Notes: generated by a model not told the origin, from the sequence alone. A stretch of DNA of 64,000 bases from Benincasa hispida (GCF_009727055.1 NC_052350.1:967965-1031964); one strand, 5' to 3'; counted from the stretch's first letter, positions 10,948 to 22,225 are shown. Numbers and translations are program-made.

Positions 10948-12143
10948 ATTTTCATTATTTTCGAGCTTCCGAATATGAACGTATTCATATTCTTGATATT
11001 TAAATCACATTTAAATATTAAAGCTGTATCTCTAAACTAAAAAATCGATCACTATATCATATATACTTGTCGGTTTCTCTCTCTTCACTTAATTCGAACA
11101 ATTCGAATTATTCTATCACACTATTCTAAGTTTATTCCATATGAGCTAGTAGGGGAACCTAATGGACCTATAGATCATGGGCTCCAACGATCTGAGATTA
11201 GCTGGCTAAACTCTTTAAACGGAGCTAATCACTATTCGTTAACTAACGGGTCATTCCACTATAGTTCCGTAGTTGCACTCCCCTCACTATAGATATATTT
11301 GTGTCCATTTGATATAACCATGATTAGTAATTTAATCCTTCACAGGTTGTTCGTAATCTCGGCTGAGTCATAAAAATCGTTTTACCCCCGAGACTACATC
11401 TTATTCCTTAAGTTCCACTGATCCTCTAATGAACAATTGGTTTAAGGTCCAACCTATAAACCGAACCCCTCTCAGGCCAATGAGAGGGTGGGGCCCCTTG
11501 TTCAAGACCTGGATTCAGTACTAAAGGGAACAACCTATCTATGAGTGAATTCCGTCTTGCACCCTATGTTCCCAGCTATCCACCTGATCTTACCCCTGAA
11601 ATGGGAGGCTTATTGGGCCATCGATAATGAGCTGCCCTCACCTATGCAAATCTAAGGATAATTCCGAGTGAACAGGATTTCATAGTTAGTTTAAGATTAA
11701 GATTAAGTTACCTAGGTCATCAATTAACAAAATAGTCAGTTTTATACATTAAACGACATTTAGAACGTAAAAGTGACTATTTCATGGTTCTGCCTTATGT
11801 AAACTCTTTACATAGGATGCCCCCATTTTCATGTCTCCACATGAACGGTTTAGGATCACATCGTTTGTACTAACTACAAAATGGGTCGCATCCATAGTGT
11901 CCCCAAAATAAGGCGCCCAACCTTATTCATATACTATAGACCATTTTGGCTATATATATTTGAACTTGATCCACATTTATGTCACTACATAAAGTCTAAA
12001 CATAAACTTAATAGCCTCGGATCCTTAGTTTATTGGATTCATGAATATAGAATTTAAATTTACTAAAGATTTTCAATAACAGCTTTATTAAACAAGAATA
12101 TTATATAACAAACTATGAGTTTTAGGACATAAAATCCAACAAA

Positions 12144-13220
12144 ACAACGCAACCTTCCCTAGTGGAGCCACCAACACTTGAATTAAAGACCCAACAAACC
12201 CATTTGAAGTACGCATTTTTGGGGCAGAATGAGAAACTGCCAGTGATCATTTCCTCTATGCTCAACAAAGATAAAGAGAATGTATTGATGAGCATTCTCA
12301 AGAAACATCTGCAAGCAATTGGTTGGACGCTCGCTGACATTAGAGAAATTAGTCCTGCATACTGCATGCACCACATTCGTCTTGAAGACGACCACAAAGC
12401 AACAATTGAACATCAATGCAAACTCAACCCTACGATGAAGGAGGTCGTCAAGAAGGATATTATCAAATGGCTAGATGCGGGCATTATCTATCCCATAGCA
12501 GATAGCACGTGGGTCGGCCTCGTGTAATGTGTGTCGAATAAGGGTGGAATGACGGTAGTCCCAAATGAGAACAACGAATTAATACCGCAAAGAACCATCA
12601 CTGGATGGCGCATATGCATGAACTACCGCAAGTTGAATGCGGCCACAAAGAAAGATCATTTCCCTCTGCCATTCATCGATCAAATGCTAAACAGACTAGT
12701 AGGGAATGATTTTTATTGCTTCCTGGATAGGTATTCCGGATATAATCAAATCATGATAGCTCTTGAAGATCAAGACAAGACCACATTCACCTGCCCATAT
12801 GGGACGTTTTCTTTTCGTCGCATGCCATTTGGCCTTTGCAATGCGCCAAACATGTTCCAAAGGTGCCTGATGGTGATCTTTTCAGATTATCTCGAGGATT
12901 CTGTAGAAATATTTATGGATGACTTCTCCGTCTATGGAAACACTTATGAGTCTGCTTAGCCAACTTTGAGAAGATTCTAAAAAGATGTGAAGAGACGAAT
13001 CTGGTGCTCAATTGGGAAAAGTGTCATTTCATGGTTAAGGAGGGCATAATGTTGGGACATAAGGTCTCCCAGGATGGATTGGAGGTGAACAAAGCAAAGA
13101 TTGAAGCAATTGAAAAACTTCCACCTACAACCAGCGTAAAGGCTATGCGAAGCTTCTTAGGGCACGCCAGATTTTATAGATGATTCGTCAAGGACTTTTC
13201 TAAGATAGCATGGCCACTGA
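12144..13220 (+). pseudogene. Athila-2 reverse transcriptase (broken)
   Basis: Frames 12162-12527 and 12531-12959 are one reading frame separated by a single TAA where glutamine is expected (WVGLV, stop, CVSNKGG). Domain text in order: GWRICMNYRKLNAATKKDHF, CFLDRYSGYNQI, FSFRRMPFGLCNAP and the catalytic MDDFSVYG. A frame change follows YGNTYESA at about 12957. The thumb region continues in another frame (VLNWEKCHFMVKEG, RSFLGHARFYR). A TGA at about 13183 replaces the second arginine of FYRRF. The enzyme is dead as written. Confidence 0.88.
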
Positions 13221-13705
13221 GTGCGTTGTTAGAAGCAAACAGAAAATTTGAGTTTGACAATAGTTGCCTCAACACATTCAAAGTTTTAAAAAATGTGCTG
13301 ATTGCGCCGGACTGGACACTGCCATTTGAAATCATGTGCGACGCAAGCGGGTATGCGATGGGAGTGGATCTAGAACAAAAGAGAAAAAAAATTTTGCATC
13401 CCATCGCATATGCGAGTAAAACTTTAAACCCTACTCAAACAAATTATAACACTACGAAAGAACTCCTGGCTGTGATTTTTGCATTGAAAAAATTCCGGCA
13501 TATCTGTTGGGAACCAAGGTACTCATCCACACCGATCACTTGGCAATCAAATACTTAATGACAAAGAAGGACGCAAAGCCGAGGTTGATCAAATGGGTTC
13601 TTCTCCTTCAAGAATTTGATATCGAAATAATATCGGAAGGGGACAGAGAATCAAGTTGCGGATCACTTATTTAGACTGAAAAATCCTAAAGTTGACCGCA
13701 ACGAG
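13221..13705 (+). pseudogene. Athila-2 RNase H (broken)
   Basis: Frame 13226-13558 carries FEIMCDASGYAMGV, HPIAYASKTLNPTQTNYNTT and LLAVIFALKKFRH. It retains the aspartate of CDASG that Athila-1 has lost. A frameshift at about 13500 moves [16 protein letters not shown] and NQVADHLFRL into another frame. A few codons are missing relative to Athila-1 after the FKVLKNVLIAPDW join. Confidence 0.8.
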
Positions 13706-15049
13706 TCTGAGGTGAGTGTCGTATTCCCGGATGAGCAGCTGTTCCATATAGAAGAATTTTCCTGGTATGCAGACATCGTTAACTATTTGGTTTGTGAACA
13801 ATTTCCTGAAGATTACACCTATCATCAACAGAAGAAGCTCAAGCACGAATGCAAACATTATTATTGGGATGAGCCAAATCTGTATAAGAGAGGTGCAGAC
13901 TAGATTATTCGATTATGCGTACCAAATGCTACTTAACAACGCATATTGTCACAATGCCACGACTCACCATATGGTGGGCACTTTGGAGGGCAGCGCACCG
14001 CAGCCAAAGTTTTGCAAAGTGGATTCTTTTGGACTACATTATTCAAGGATGCGGCTGACTACGCATTAAAATGTGATCGGTGCCAACGCACAGGTAACAT
14101 TTCCTAGAAGAACGTAATGTCAATGAACACTATCTTAGAGTTGGAATTATTCGATGTATGGGGGATTGATTTCATGGGACTATTCCCTCCTTCGAATGGT
14201 AAGCACTATATTTTATTACCCATCGATTATGTCTCCAAGTGGGTAGAGGCAATAGCATGCACTGCAAGTGATGCGGCAGTAGACTCCCAGTTCCTGAAGA
14301 AATATATTTTCACTCGTTTTGGCACTCCTCGTGCCATCATAAGTGATGAAGGATCCCACTTTATCAATCACAATATCAAGAAGTTGCTGCGCAAGTACAA
14401 TATCCTCCACAAAGTGGCCATCGCATACCATCCGTAAACAAATGGTCAGGCTGAAGTGTCTAATCGAGAAATTAAGTCGATAATTGAGAAGGTAGTAAAG
14501 CCTTCACAAAAAGACTGGGCGACAAAGCTTGATGATGCATTGTGGGCATACCAGACCGCACTTAAAACACTTATAGGTATGTCCCCATATGCGCTGGTAT
14601 TTGGTAAGGCATGTCACTTGCCTTTGGAGCTAGAATATAAGGCATTGTGTGCGGTAAAGAAGCTGAATTTTGATTTGAAGAAGGTAGAGGAAGCGCGAAA
14701 AATGCAACTGGTTGAGCTAGAAGAATGGAGGAACAACGCATATGAAAATGCGAAGATTTATAAAGAGCGCACAAAATGCTGGCATGATCAACGAATATGC
14801 GGTAAGAACCTCCAAGTCGGGCAAAAGGTCTTGCTCTTCAATTCACGTCTGCGACTCTTCCCGGGAAAGCTAAAGTCACATTGGTCCGGACCGTTCGTAA
14901 TTAGACAAGTATTTTCGCATGGCGTGGTTGAATTATCAAATGACGACGGAACCAACATATTCAAAGTCAATGGGCAGAGAGTAAAGGCATATCATGGAGA
15001 AGGTTGGCATCGCCGAGTCGACTCCATGGAACTAAAGAACTTTGAATAA
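13706..15049 (+). pseudogene. Athila-2 integrase (broken)
   Basis: Three blocks represent the integrase. The N-terminal zinc-finger region (13712-14100) is spread over two frames. The core (14117-14437) has [45 protein letters not shown] and KVAIAYHP. The C-terminal block (14456-15049) begins [13 protein letters not shown] and ends at a stop after MELKNFE, which is probably the true pol end. A TAA at 14435-14437 sits where glutamine is expected in HPQTNG. Key acidic residues of the core are visible (WGID, ISDEG, and E in GQAEVSNRE). Confidence 0.87.
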
Positions 15050-16370
15050 AAACGAAAGTAGGTGGTCCCTGCATTATTAAATGATCACAATCTATCAGGG
15101 ATGCAAGTTTTGGGAAACATCAATTATTCAACTCTTTTCCACTATTCAAAATTTTCACTTTATCCTTTCAATCTTTACATATCCTTATTTTTCTAAAAAA
15201 AAATTGCGATAACGAGTTTTATTTTGTTTAAAATAATTTGACCCTCTCTTTGTTTTTCTTGCAACGATCAAGGCACTGGATTGCGAAGATGTTACGCGAT
15301 GAAGTACTTATCTTACTCCATCACTACAACCCAAAGAAGAGAGATCGCCGCAAATATGGATGCGTCAATACAATGCGAGCGACAGCGCAAAATTTGGGGG
15401 TGTACTCTTCCTTATCTTTATTTCAAATTTTGCGCTATCACATCGCATGTTAATTTTACAAGTTTTATCACTGCATCCTCTTTAATCACCACAATCATTT
15501 GACATAGATAAATTTAGTGAGTTACCGCATTCTGCTTCTTTGCCAAGTATGATTTCAATGATGAAAAATATGCTCCTATTTCTTTCGTATATACTAGAGT
15601 CAACTTAGTCTTAAGATAGTCACCTCATAAAATATTTCTCGAAGTTAGGGGTTTGCTAGCTTTCTTTCAAACTCTCTTTATAACACATTCTAGAACATCA
15701 CATGATTTATTTTAATCTTTTGGCAATGAGGACATTGCCGCATTTTAAATTTGGAGGTGAGGTATTTATTTTCGACCTTGCTATTTTCTCTAAAAAAAAT
15801 ATTAAGAACAACAACTCCACTGTCAATGCAATGGGAAACCCATGTTGATAAAAGTTAAGTTGTGAAAGGCACTCACCCGTAGTTGGATGTCCACATGGCA
15901 CACGTGGGGGCAAGCCAAAACGAAAGTAAGTCACCAAGATCAACGCATAAATAAATGACCGCAACACCACTGCCAAATAGGTATGAGTTTAGTCTGAGAA
16001 AGAGTGCATTGCTCGTAGTTGGATGTTCGCATGACACCTCGTGGGGGCAAGCCAAAACGAAGGCAAGGCACTCGGATCAGCATAAGGTCAGAAGAAAAAA
16101 AATATCAATGAAGAAAATTTTTTGTGCAAGGATAAAATCATTTGACACCCCGGTAGAAATTTTTCTTTTTGAAATAAATCATACTATGTTCCGGAATTTA
16201 GTAAAGTCCTTTTGAAAGTTAAACTTGTAGTCCCTAGGTCTTAGAAATATTTTAAGAAGAAACTTGAATAAGACTTAAGGAAATTCTGGTATATAGGATT
16301 TAAATGAAGTATCCTTGAGAAGTCTAGGAAAAGAACATTGTGGTTGACTTGCTAAAGGAATCTTTAGCTT
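15050..16370 (+). other. 3' noncoding part of Athila-2
   Basis: No ORF resembling a known protein is present. It carries two copies of the 47-nt motif (15879-15925 and 16015-16062) at nearly the same distances from the polypurine tract as in Athila-1. Confidence 0.75.
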
Positions 16371-16406
16371 ATGCTTGAGGACAAGCATTGTTTAAATTTG
16401 GGGGTG
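16371..16406 (+). other. Hairpin and polypurine tract of Athila-2
   Basis: A perfect 7-bp stem ATGCTTG with loop AGGA occupies 16371-16388, followed by TAAATTTGGGGGTG (16393-16406), which abuts the LTR start TGATAACGGG. Confidence 0.85.
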
Positions 16407-18023
16407 TGATAACGGGCAGAAATGCACGTTATCATAATGATAAATTCTTAAACAATGTTGGATTGCATTGATGAAATATGTTACTTTGCATCCATTAAGC
16501 ATCAATTTCATAATATTGCGATCGCATGCGTTCAACGCATTAGAACATTTGATTTTTTTATTTTTGTGCAGAATATACGTTAACGCAATGCAAAGATTGC
16601 GATCATAAGAATTCAGTGGTCGAGCACAACTTCACCACAAGGCTTTGCGTTCATCGTGCTCGCAAACATTCACCCGAGAAGGATCGCCGCAACTTGGTCA
16701 GCGCATCTGGGTGAAAGGCCAATTAAAAGCGATGGGACAGAAAGCTAATGACAGTCGAATCCAAATTAAGTTAATAGCCGATAACGGTCACAAAGTACAT
16801 TCAGCTTTATTGGTGATAATTATTCGGCGCATCAGTCAGGAATTAAAGTTGTCCCATCTGTACAACCAGGAGAGAGAAGCCGCCTTTCACCATGGATGCT
16901 TTATAAATACCAAGGGCATTCTTCAAAGAAGGGGATAAGTAGTTGATTAGTTCACCGTTTAGTTCACGCCTTTGTCCATAGTTTTCCTTTCCATTTTAAG
17001 GCGGAGCAAGAGAAGAGTGGTGGTGTCGGAGATTGCTCAGGGCAACTCGAGAGAGAACCTTAGGGCGTAAAAGCAGAGAGTCGGCCAACTCTCGTGAGAG
17101 TGAGATTATCCTTAGAGCACGAGTAGAAATAGTGTAAACGCCTGGCAGCAAGAAATTGCTACTAGGCTCTTTATTATACTTGCATTGTTATTGTGTACTT
17201 CATCTTCATATATATACAATGGAAGTTTTATTTCTACATCTGTTCACTCTCTTAATACGCATGAGTAGCTAAACTAGTCGAATGGGTTGAGAAGAACTAA
17301 GCTAACATGACCTAGGAAGTTCATTGCTTGCGATTGTCTTGTTTTATACTGTGCAAAACACCCTTTAAAGCTACTCGAGAGAGAGTCTAAAGAAAAAACC
17401 TAATGTCTCGAGAGAGCTAGGTTAGAATCTGAACTCGAGAGAGCAAGATTAGACTTTCATAAACAAGAGATAGGGACTTAGAGATAAGCTCTGTTTGTCA
17501 ACTTGTATTGCATACATCCTAGGAATAGGTATGATGATATGTGGTCGCCTTGTTTGTGTGTCATCACATAGACAAGAATTAAAAGTTTATGTGTAGGCCC
17601 TATAGACACCTTTGCACATACATCGCATGCGTTCTATCATTAGAAGCTACTGTTGTATGTATGTTGCATGATCGCAAGCATGAATGCATTCTAGGGAGTG
17701 TTAGCCGAAACCTTTCGCAACCCGTTCACCGCATATTCATCGCATCTCCCGTTTACCAACTCTTTTCAAACTCCGTCGCATTTTTTATTTATTGTTCAAC
17801 GCAAATAACAAACCCAACACTTTATTTATTTAATCGGTTACCACAAAGTCTTCATAAAAATCACCAACGCAATCTGTTTTCACAAGTCCCTGTGTTCGAC
17901 CCTGGACTTACCAAGAAACTTAGAGAAATTTACACTTGAATTCCGTTGGGAAAACTTGAGTGCACAATGCAATTCCATTAACGCATATCATCCACATTTC
18001 CACTTCATAAATTACAAGCATCA
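16407..18023 (+). repeat. 3' LTR of Athila-2 (about 1.6 kb)
   Basis: It starts TGATAACGGGCAG after the polypurine tract. It aligns with the solo LTR at 24282-26219, whose end is fixed by a target duplication; on that alignment it ends ACAAGCATCA at 18023. A TATA box (TATAAATA, 16902-16909) lies about 500 bp in. The right flank AGTTT would be the target duplication, but the left end is not in the window. Confidence 0.8.
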
Positions 18024-18806
18024 AGTTTTCTGAACGCAATCGAAGTTGCCAGGATCAGCGCATAAGCGCAACTTCTCTATCTGGTGCAAGCCAAAACAAA
18101 TGAGACAAGAGTTGAGTTAAATATGGAAAGCAACCGAAGTTGAATGCCCGCATGACACACGTGGGGGTAAGTCAAAACGAAGAGCGTAACCAGGTTCAAC
18201 GCCGCATTTGAATAAGTCATTGCAAAGTTTTGAAGTATTTTTTAATGAACGCATTCTCAAAAGCTAAACACAAAATTGCGGTGAATTAATAAAAGTTTTT
18301 GAGAAAAGGCTTGTTGGATCTAAACTTAGACAATATCTTTTTGAAGAAGCAGCCAAAGTGGAGGAGAGCATTGCAGTAATGGTCAAAGGTGCGTGTAAAT
18401 TATATTCTGAGAAGCTGGTCATCGCAAAAGAAAGCATGAAGGTGAGTTAGAATTTCTTGAGCATAACGCATGCTTGAGGACAAGCATGATTTTAAGTTTA
18501 GGGGTGTGTAGAAATGCATGTCATCTTAGGCCTTTTACTTAGAATTATGAAGGTTGTTAGACAGAATATGCGGCAATCATATTAGGAATTCATGAGAAAA
18601 AGAGTTTGCGTCAATCAGCATGTCGAATCTTAGATAACCCGTTATTTTGCGTTAATTATGCGTTCAATGTTCTATTTTTGTAGCCAATGCAGGAAATGAA
18701 CGCAAACGCGAAAACTGGACCACCGCATAGACGATCGCATGCGGAGAAACACTCCATCGCAAAGGCAAACGCATTGATCAACACATGGATGTTGCGGTAA
18801 TCAGCC

Positions 18807-19114
18807 GTATGCGTCCATCGCATGGGAGTTGTGCTTGTCAAGCGATTGCGGTCATCATGTAGAGTTGTGGTATTAAGCGAATGCGGCCATTGAATGATTG
18901 CGGCTACACGACAACGCAAACTAATGGGATCAACGCAAGGTCTGTCTCTTATACACATCTAGATGTGTATAAGAGACAGGTATGCGTCCATCGCATGGGA
19001 GTTGTGCTTGTCAAGCGATTGCGGTCATCATGTAGAGTTGCGGTATTAAGCGAATGCGGCCATTGAATGATTGCGGCTACGCGACAACGCATTCTAATGG
19101 GATCAACGCAAGGT
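18807..19114 (+). repeat. Artefactual duplication of 135 bp inside the Athila-3 LTR
   Basis: Sequence 18807-18941 recurs at 18980-19114 with about four differences (for example GTTGTGG against GTTGCGG). Each copy is followed by an adapter junction. Because the copies differ, they probably come from reads of different family members. Confidence 0.85.
18942..18979. other. Sequencing adapter junction: two inverted Tn5 mosaic ends
   Basis: CTGTCTCTTATACACATCT (18942-18960) is the 19-bp Tn5 mosaic end used in Nextera libraries, followed directly by its exact reverse complement (18961-18979). This is the circularisation junction of a mate-pair library, not plant DNA. In translation it yields the familiar artefact strings MCIRDR and VSYTHLDVYKRQ. 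Confidence 0.97.
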
Positions 19115-19152
19115 CTGTCTCTTATACACATCTAGATGTGTATAAGAGACAG
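19115..19152. other. Second sequencing adapter junction (Tn5 mosaic ends)
   Basis: It is an identical 38-bp palindrome, 173 bp after the first. To its right the LTR resumes at GTTCTTCACCTCC, equivalent to about 24910 in the solo LTR. Relative to that LTR roughly 250 bp, including the TATA box, is missing here. Confidence 0.97.
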
Positions 19153-20490
19153 GTTCTTCACCTCCTTCATCAATTCCGAGTGACGATCAGAGCCTTCGAC
19201 CGGAGCTAGATCTCAAGAGAGTCAGCTCCTCCGCCCATCCATGGCACCACCGGCAGCCTTGACGCACATCCGCTAGAAGCAAAGTTTTACTTTCATCCAG
19301 TCATTTCTTTTTCCTTTCTTTTCCTATATTGTATTGTATGACATTTTGAATTAAGTAATTAATACAATCTATTTTCAATGCATTTCTCTGTTTCCTTCGA
19401 CTCCATCTCCATCTTCTTTGCTTAGCATCTTTACTTTCATTGCAACACTTAGTGAGATTGCTTGGGTATTGCATACTTAGTCAGGTGAATTAGGAATATG
19501 AAGCATGTAGCAACCAACCGAGAGGCGTGCGTTGTACTAGTGTGTGAGTAATCATATTTGCTTAGTGTAAAGCTGCTGCAACGCCTGTCTATAGGCTAAT
19601 TCATTGCTTGTCTTTAAGTAAATTCAGCAACAACCAACTGCCCGAGAGGGTAAGTGGTTGGTCACATTAAGCAATGTATGCATTGTTCACTAGAGATAGG
19701 AATAATCTTGCGTCAACCAAGTTCATGCGGTTACCTTGTCCTATGAGCGCATCATTCATCATTTAGGCATACTCGAGAGAGTAGTCTAAAACCCAAATCT
19801 AAGACTCGAGAGAGTGGATTGGAACACATAGATAAGAACGGGGAATTTAGAGATAAGCTCTGTTTGTTAACCTGCATCGATGCACCCTAGGAATAGGAAT
19901 GATATTATGTGGTCGCATATTTGTGTGGATGTCATTTTGTCATCGCATAAATAGAAATAGAGGCTTATGTGTAGGCCCTGTAGACTTAGTACATATATCG
20001 TATGCATTATAGTATTAGAAGCGTATCATTCGCACCGAGAGATGGTTTACTATTGTATGTGGGTTGCATGATCGCATGGCTTGTGTTGACTAAGGTTGCT
20101 CTTACAATCACTCTTAAGTATTGCAATGAAAACATCTCCGCATTTTATCTATTTTCCCACACATTTATTTCATATCAAGGTTTGTCACATCTCTACCTTT
20201 CATGCATATTCTCATTGCGTTGTATGTTAGATAGGAGTAGGAGTAGGATTAACTTAGCAATATCCCCTCCATTCTTTTATTTATACTGCCGCATGCACAT
20301 CACCACAAACATATAGTTACAAGTCCCTGTGTTCGACCTCGGATTACTCGAGAAACTTGTGTTCGCATTATACTTGGCGTGAGTGCAAGAAAACTTGTGG
20401 CATGATGCATGGTCATTGCATACATTCATTAACGCATTATCAGTCCAATGCATGACCATCGACGCGTGACTATCAACGCATATCTTAGGA

Positions 20491-20654
20491 ACATGCATTG
20501 CATAATGCGTCCACGGGATTTTGGTTGTCGAGTAAAATTGACTTCTAATTTACCGCCATCACCACTCTCACCCATACTAATCAGAGGACCACCCTCAAAG
20601 GCAGAAGTTCCCAAAACACTCAAGATTAAGGTTATGTCACCTATGGTCATTTAG
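20491..20654. other. Unassigned 160-bp stretch between Athila-3 and a Copia LTR fragment
   Basis: I recognise neither the Athila LTR nor the Copia LTR in this piece. It may be the eroded end of one of them. Confidence 0.4.
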
Positions 20655-21082
20655 GTGAGATGTAAGTTTCAAGTATCAACGACGTTATATAAAGAGACTA
20701 GTCATCCCGTGGTCCGATCTTATACAAATTCTTTGTATAGGACATCCTCACATGCATGTCTCCACATGAATGGTCAGGATCAACCATCTGTAGTAGTTCA
20801 CAACACTTGTAAACCTCTACAAAGTGGGTCGTATCTGTAGTGTCATTAGGATCAGGTATCCCTCCTTAATCCTTATACTACATACCTTTTTTATGTTATC
20901 ACTTAAGGCATGATCCACATGTATATCTCATATACATGCTTAAGTTTACATACAATAACCATGAAGCTTTGTTTATTGGATATGAGTAAATGCCAAATAA
21001 AATAACTCTTATTTTATTCAGAATAATGTGTACAGTTTAAAAACTACGAGGCTCCGAGAGAATTAGGACATCAATCCCAACA
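20655..21082 (-). repeat. Copia LTR fragment related to Copia-2
   Basis: It aligns with the right part of the Copia-2 LTR (ACATGCATGTCTCCACATGAA, GTGGGTCGTATC) and ends AATTAGGACATCAATCCCAACA, an intact LTR terminus of the CCAACA type. Its other end is missing, and the next base starts the truncated Copia-3 LTR. Confidence 0.7.
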
Positions 21083-21409
21083 GTCTCTACATGAATGATT
21101 TATGGATCACATCATTTGTATCAGTATACGAAATGGGTCGCATCCAATAATGTTACCAGGATGAGATACCCAATTTTATCCATATACTTATAGGCCATTT
21201 AGACTATATACTATTAACTTGATCCTGTTTATGTCACCACATAAAGTTAAAGTATTCATACTGTAGTCATGGATTTGTTTATTGGATTTTCATTATAGAA
21301 TGCAATATCAATGTCTTTATTGAATTAAAATACTCAATAATATTTTATTGATAAATAGAAATGTTTAATACAAAATTTACGAACTGCGAGTTCTAGGACA
21401 TTCCCAACA
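21083..21409 (-). repeat. Truncated 3' LTR of Copia-3
   Basis: It matches 31022-31347 and ends TTCCCAACA. On the minus strand the terminus TGTTGGGAATG follows a purine-rich AAATGGAAGAT (about 21410-21421). The outer 1.6 kb of the LTR is missing. Confidence 0.85.
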
Positions 21410-21539
21410 ATCTTCCATTTGGACTAGGCCTCCAGCGAGAATAAATATATACAATACAATGTTGAGAAACAAAAAAGGGAAATACAATAAACTAGGGCAT
21501 TAATAATACCATAGATATTCTCCCACTTGCCCTAGATTA

Positions 21540-22225
21540 CGTTGTTCGAAGTCCTAGTCCAACCAGGTGGCCTTCGAACACTTTAGACGAGAGGGCCTTC
21601 GTAAATGGATCAGCAAGGTTGTCTTCATAGGCTATCTTCGTGACGATCACGTCTCCTCAGTGTACTATCTCTCTAATGAGATGGTACTTTCTTTCAATAT
21701 GTTTTCTATGTTTGTGACTCCTTGGTTCTTTTGAGTTGGCAACCGCACCACTATTGTCACAATACTGTGTGATAGGTAGGTGCATATCTAGAACTACTTC
21801 CAAGTCAGCCAAGAATTTGCGTAGCCATACTGCTTCTTTAGTGGCTTCACATGCGGCTACGTATTCTGCTTCTATCTTGGAGTCAGCGATATAACTTTGC
21901 TTAATGCTTCTCCAAACTATAGCTTCTCCATTGAGAGCGAAAACTGATCCTGAAGTAGATTTCCTTGAATTTACATCGGTCTGGAAATCAGAATCAGTGT
22001 ATCCAATAAGCATCAAATCCTTAGATCCATACACAAGCATAAAGTCCCTCGTTCTCCTTAGATACTTGAGGATGTTTTTTTACAACATTCCAATGATTGT
22101 GTCCTAGATTGGATTGGAACCTGCTGACGATTCCAACTGTAAAGCATATGTTGGGGCGTGTACATAACATTGCGTACATCAGGCTTCCAACTGCATATGC
22201 ATATGGAATTCTTGTCATTTCCTCA
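21540..22225 (-). pseudogene. Copia-3 RNase H (broken)
   Basis: Frame 21657-22040 shows Copia RNase H text: GYTDSDFQTDVNSRKSTSG, FALNGEAIVWRSIKQS, IEAEYVAACEATKEAVWLRKFL, QYCDNSGAVANSKEPRSHKHRKHIERKYH. Frame 22021-22218 holds the RT-RNase H join (IPYAYAVGSLMYAMLCTRPNI). Frames overlap and shift near 22030, so at least one indel is present. Confidence 0.88.

Larger units (their letters stand above)
10201..12141 (-). repeat. 5' LTR of Copia-2 (about 1.94 kb)
   Basis: Reading plus, it begins TGATGGAAAAATCG two bases after the initiator-Met primer site and ends AAAATCCAACA, giving TG...CA ends. It aligns by eye with the Copia-3 LTR (for example AACCTAATGGACCTA followed by AGATCATG, and CATGTCTCCACATGAA). 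Immediately right of it the Athila-2 pol frame starts in mid-protein, so the LTR marks an insertion into Athila-2. Confidence 0.88.
12142..18023 (+). mobile_element. Athila-2: Ty3/Gypsy retrotransposon, 5' part displaced by Copia-2
   Basis: The element is a plus-strand relative of Athila-1. It begins at the Copia-2 junction in the middle of pol (reading TTQPSLVEPPTLELK) and continues through RT, RNase H, integrase, 3' noncoding region, hairpin, polypurine tract and a full-length 3' LTR. Its gag, protease and 5' LTR should lie left of Copia-2, outside the window. Its right LTR is followed at once by sequence typical of the 3' noncoding part of another Athila element. Confidence 0.85.
18024..20490 (+). 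mobile_element. Athila-3 remnant: 3' noncoding end plus 3' LTR
   Basis: The piece 18024-18506 has one full 47-nt motif copy (18136-18182), a hairpin with an 8-bp stem CATGCTTG and AGGA loop (18469-18488) and a polypurine tract TTTAAGTTTAGGGGTG ending at 18506. The LTR starts TGTAGAAATGC at 18507, where the TGATAACGGGCAG start of its relatives is shortened. It follows the solo LTR at 24282-26219 up to CAACGCATAT near 20480, then alignment is lost, so its right end is missing. Adapter artefacts replace part of its middle. Confidence 0.8.

Noticed and set aside
18656..19131. Minus-strand frames starting MCIRDR and a plus-strand frame with VSYTHLDVYKRQ
   Set aside because: They are translations of the adapter junctions, not proteins.
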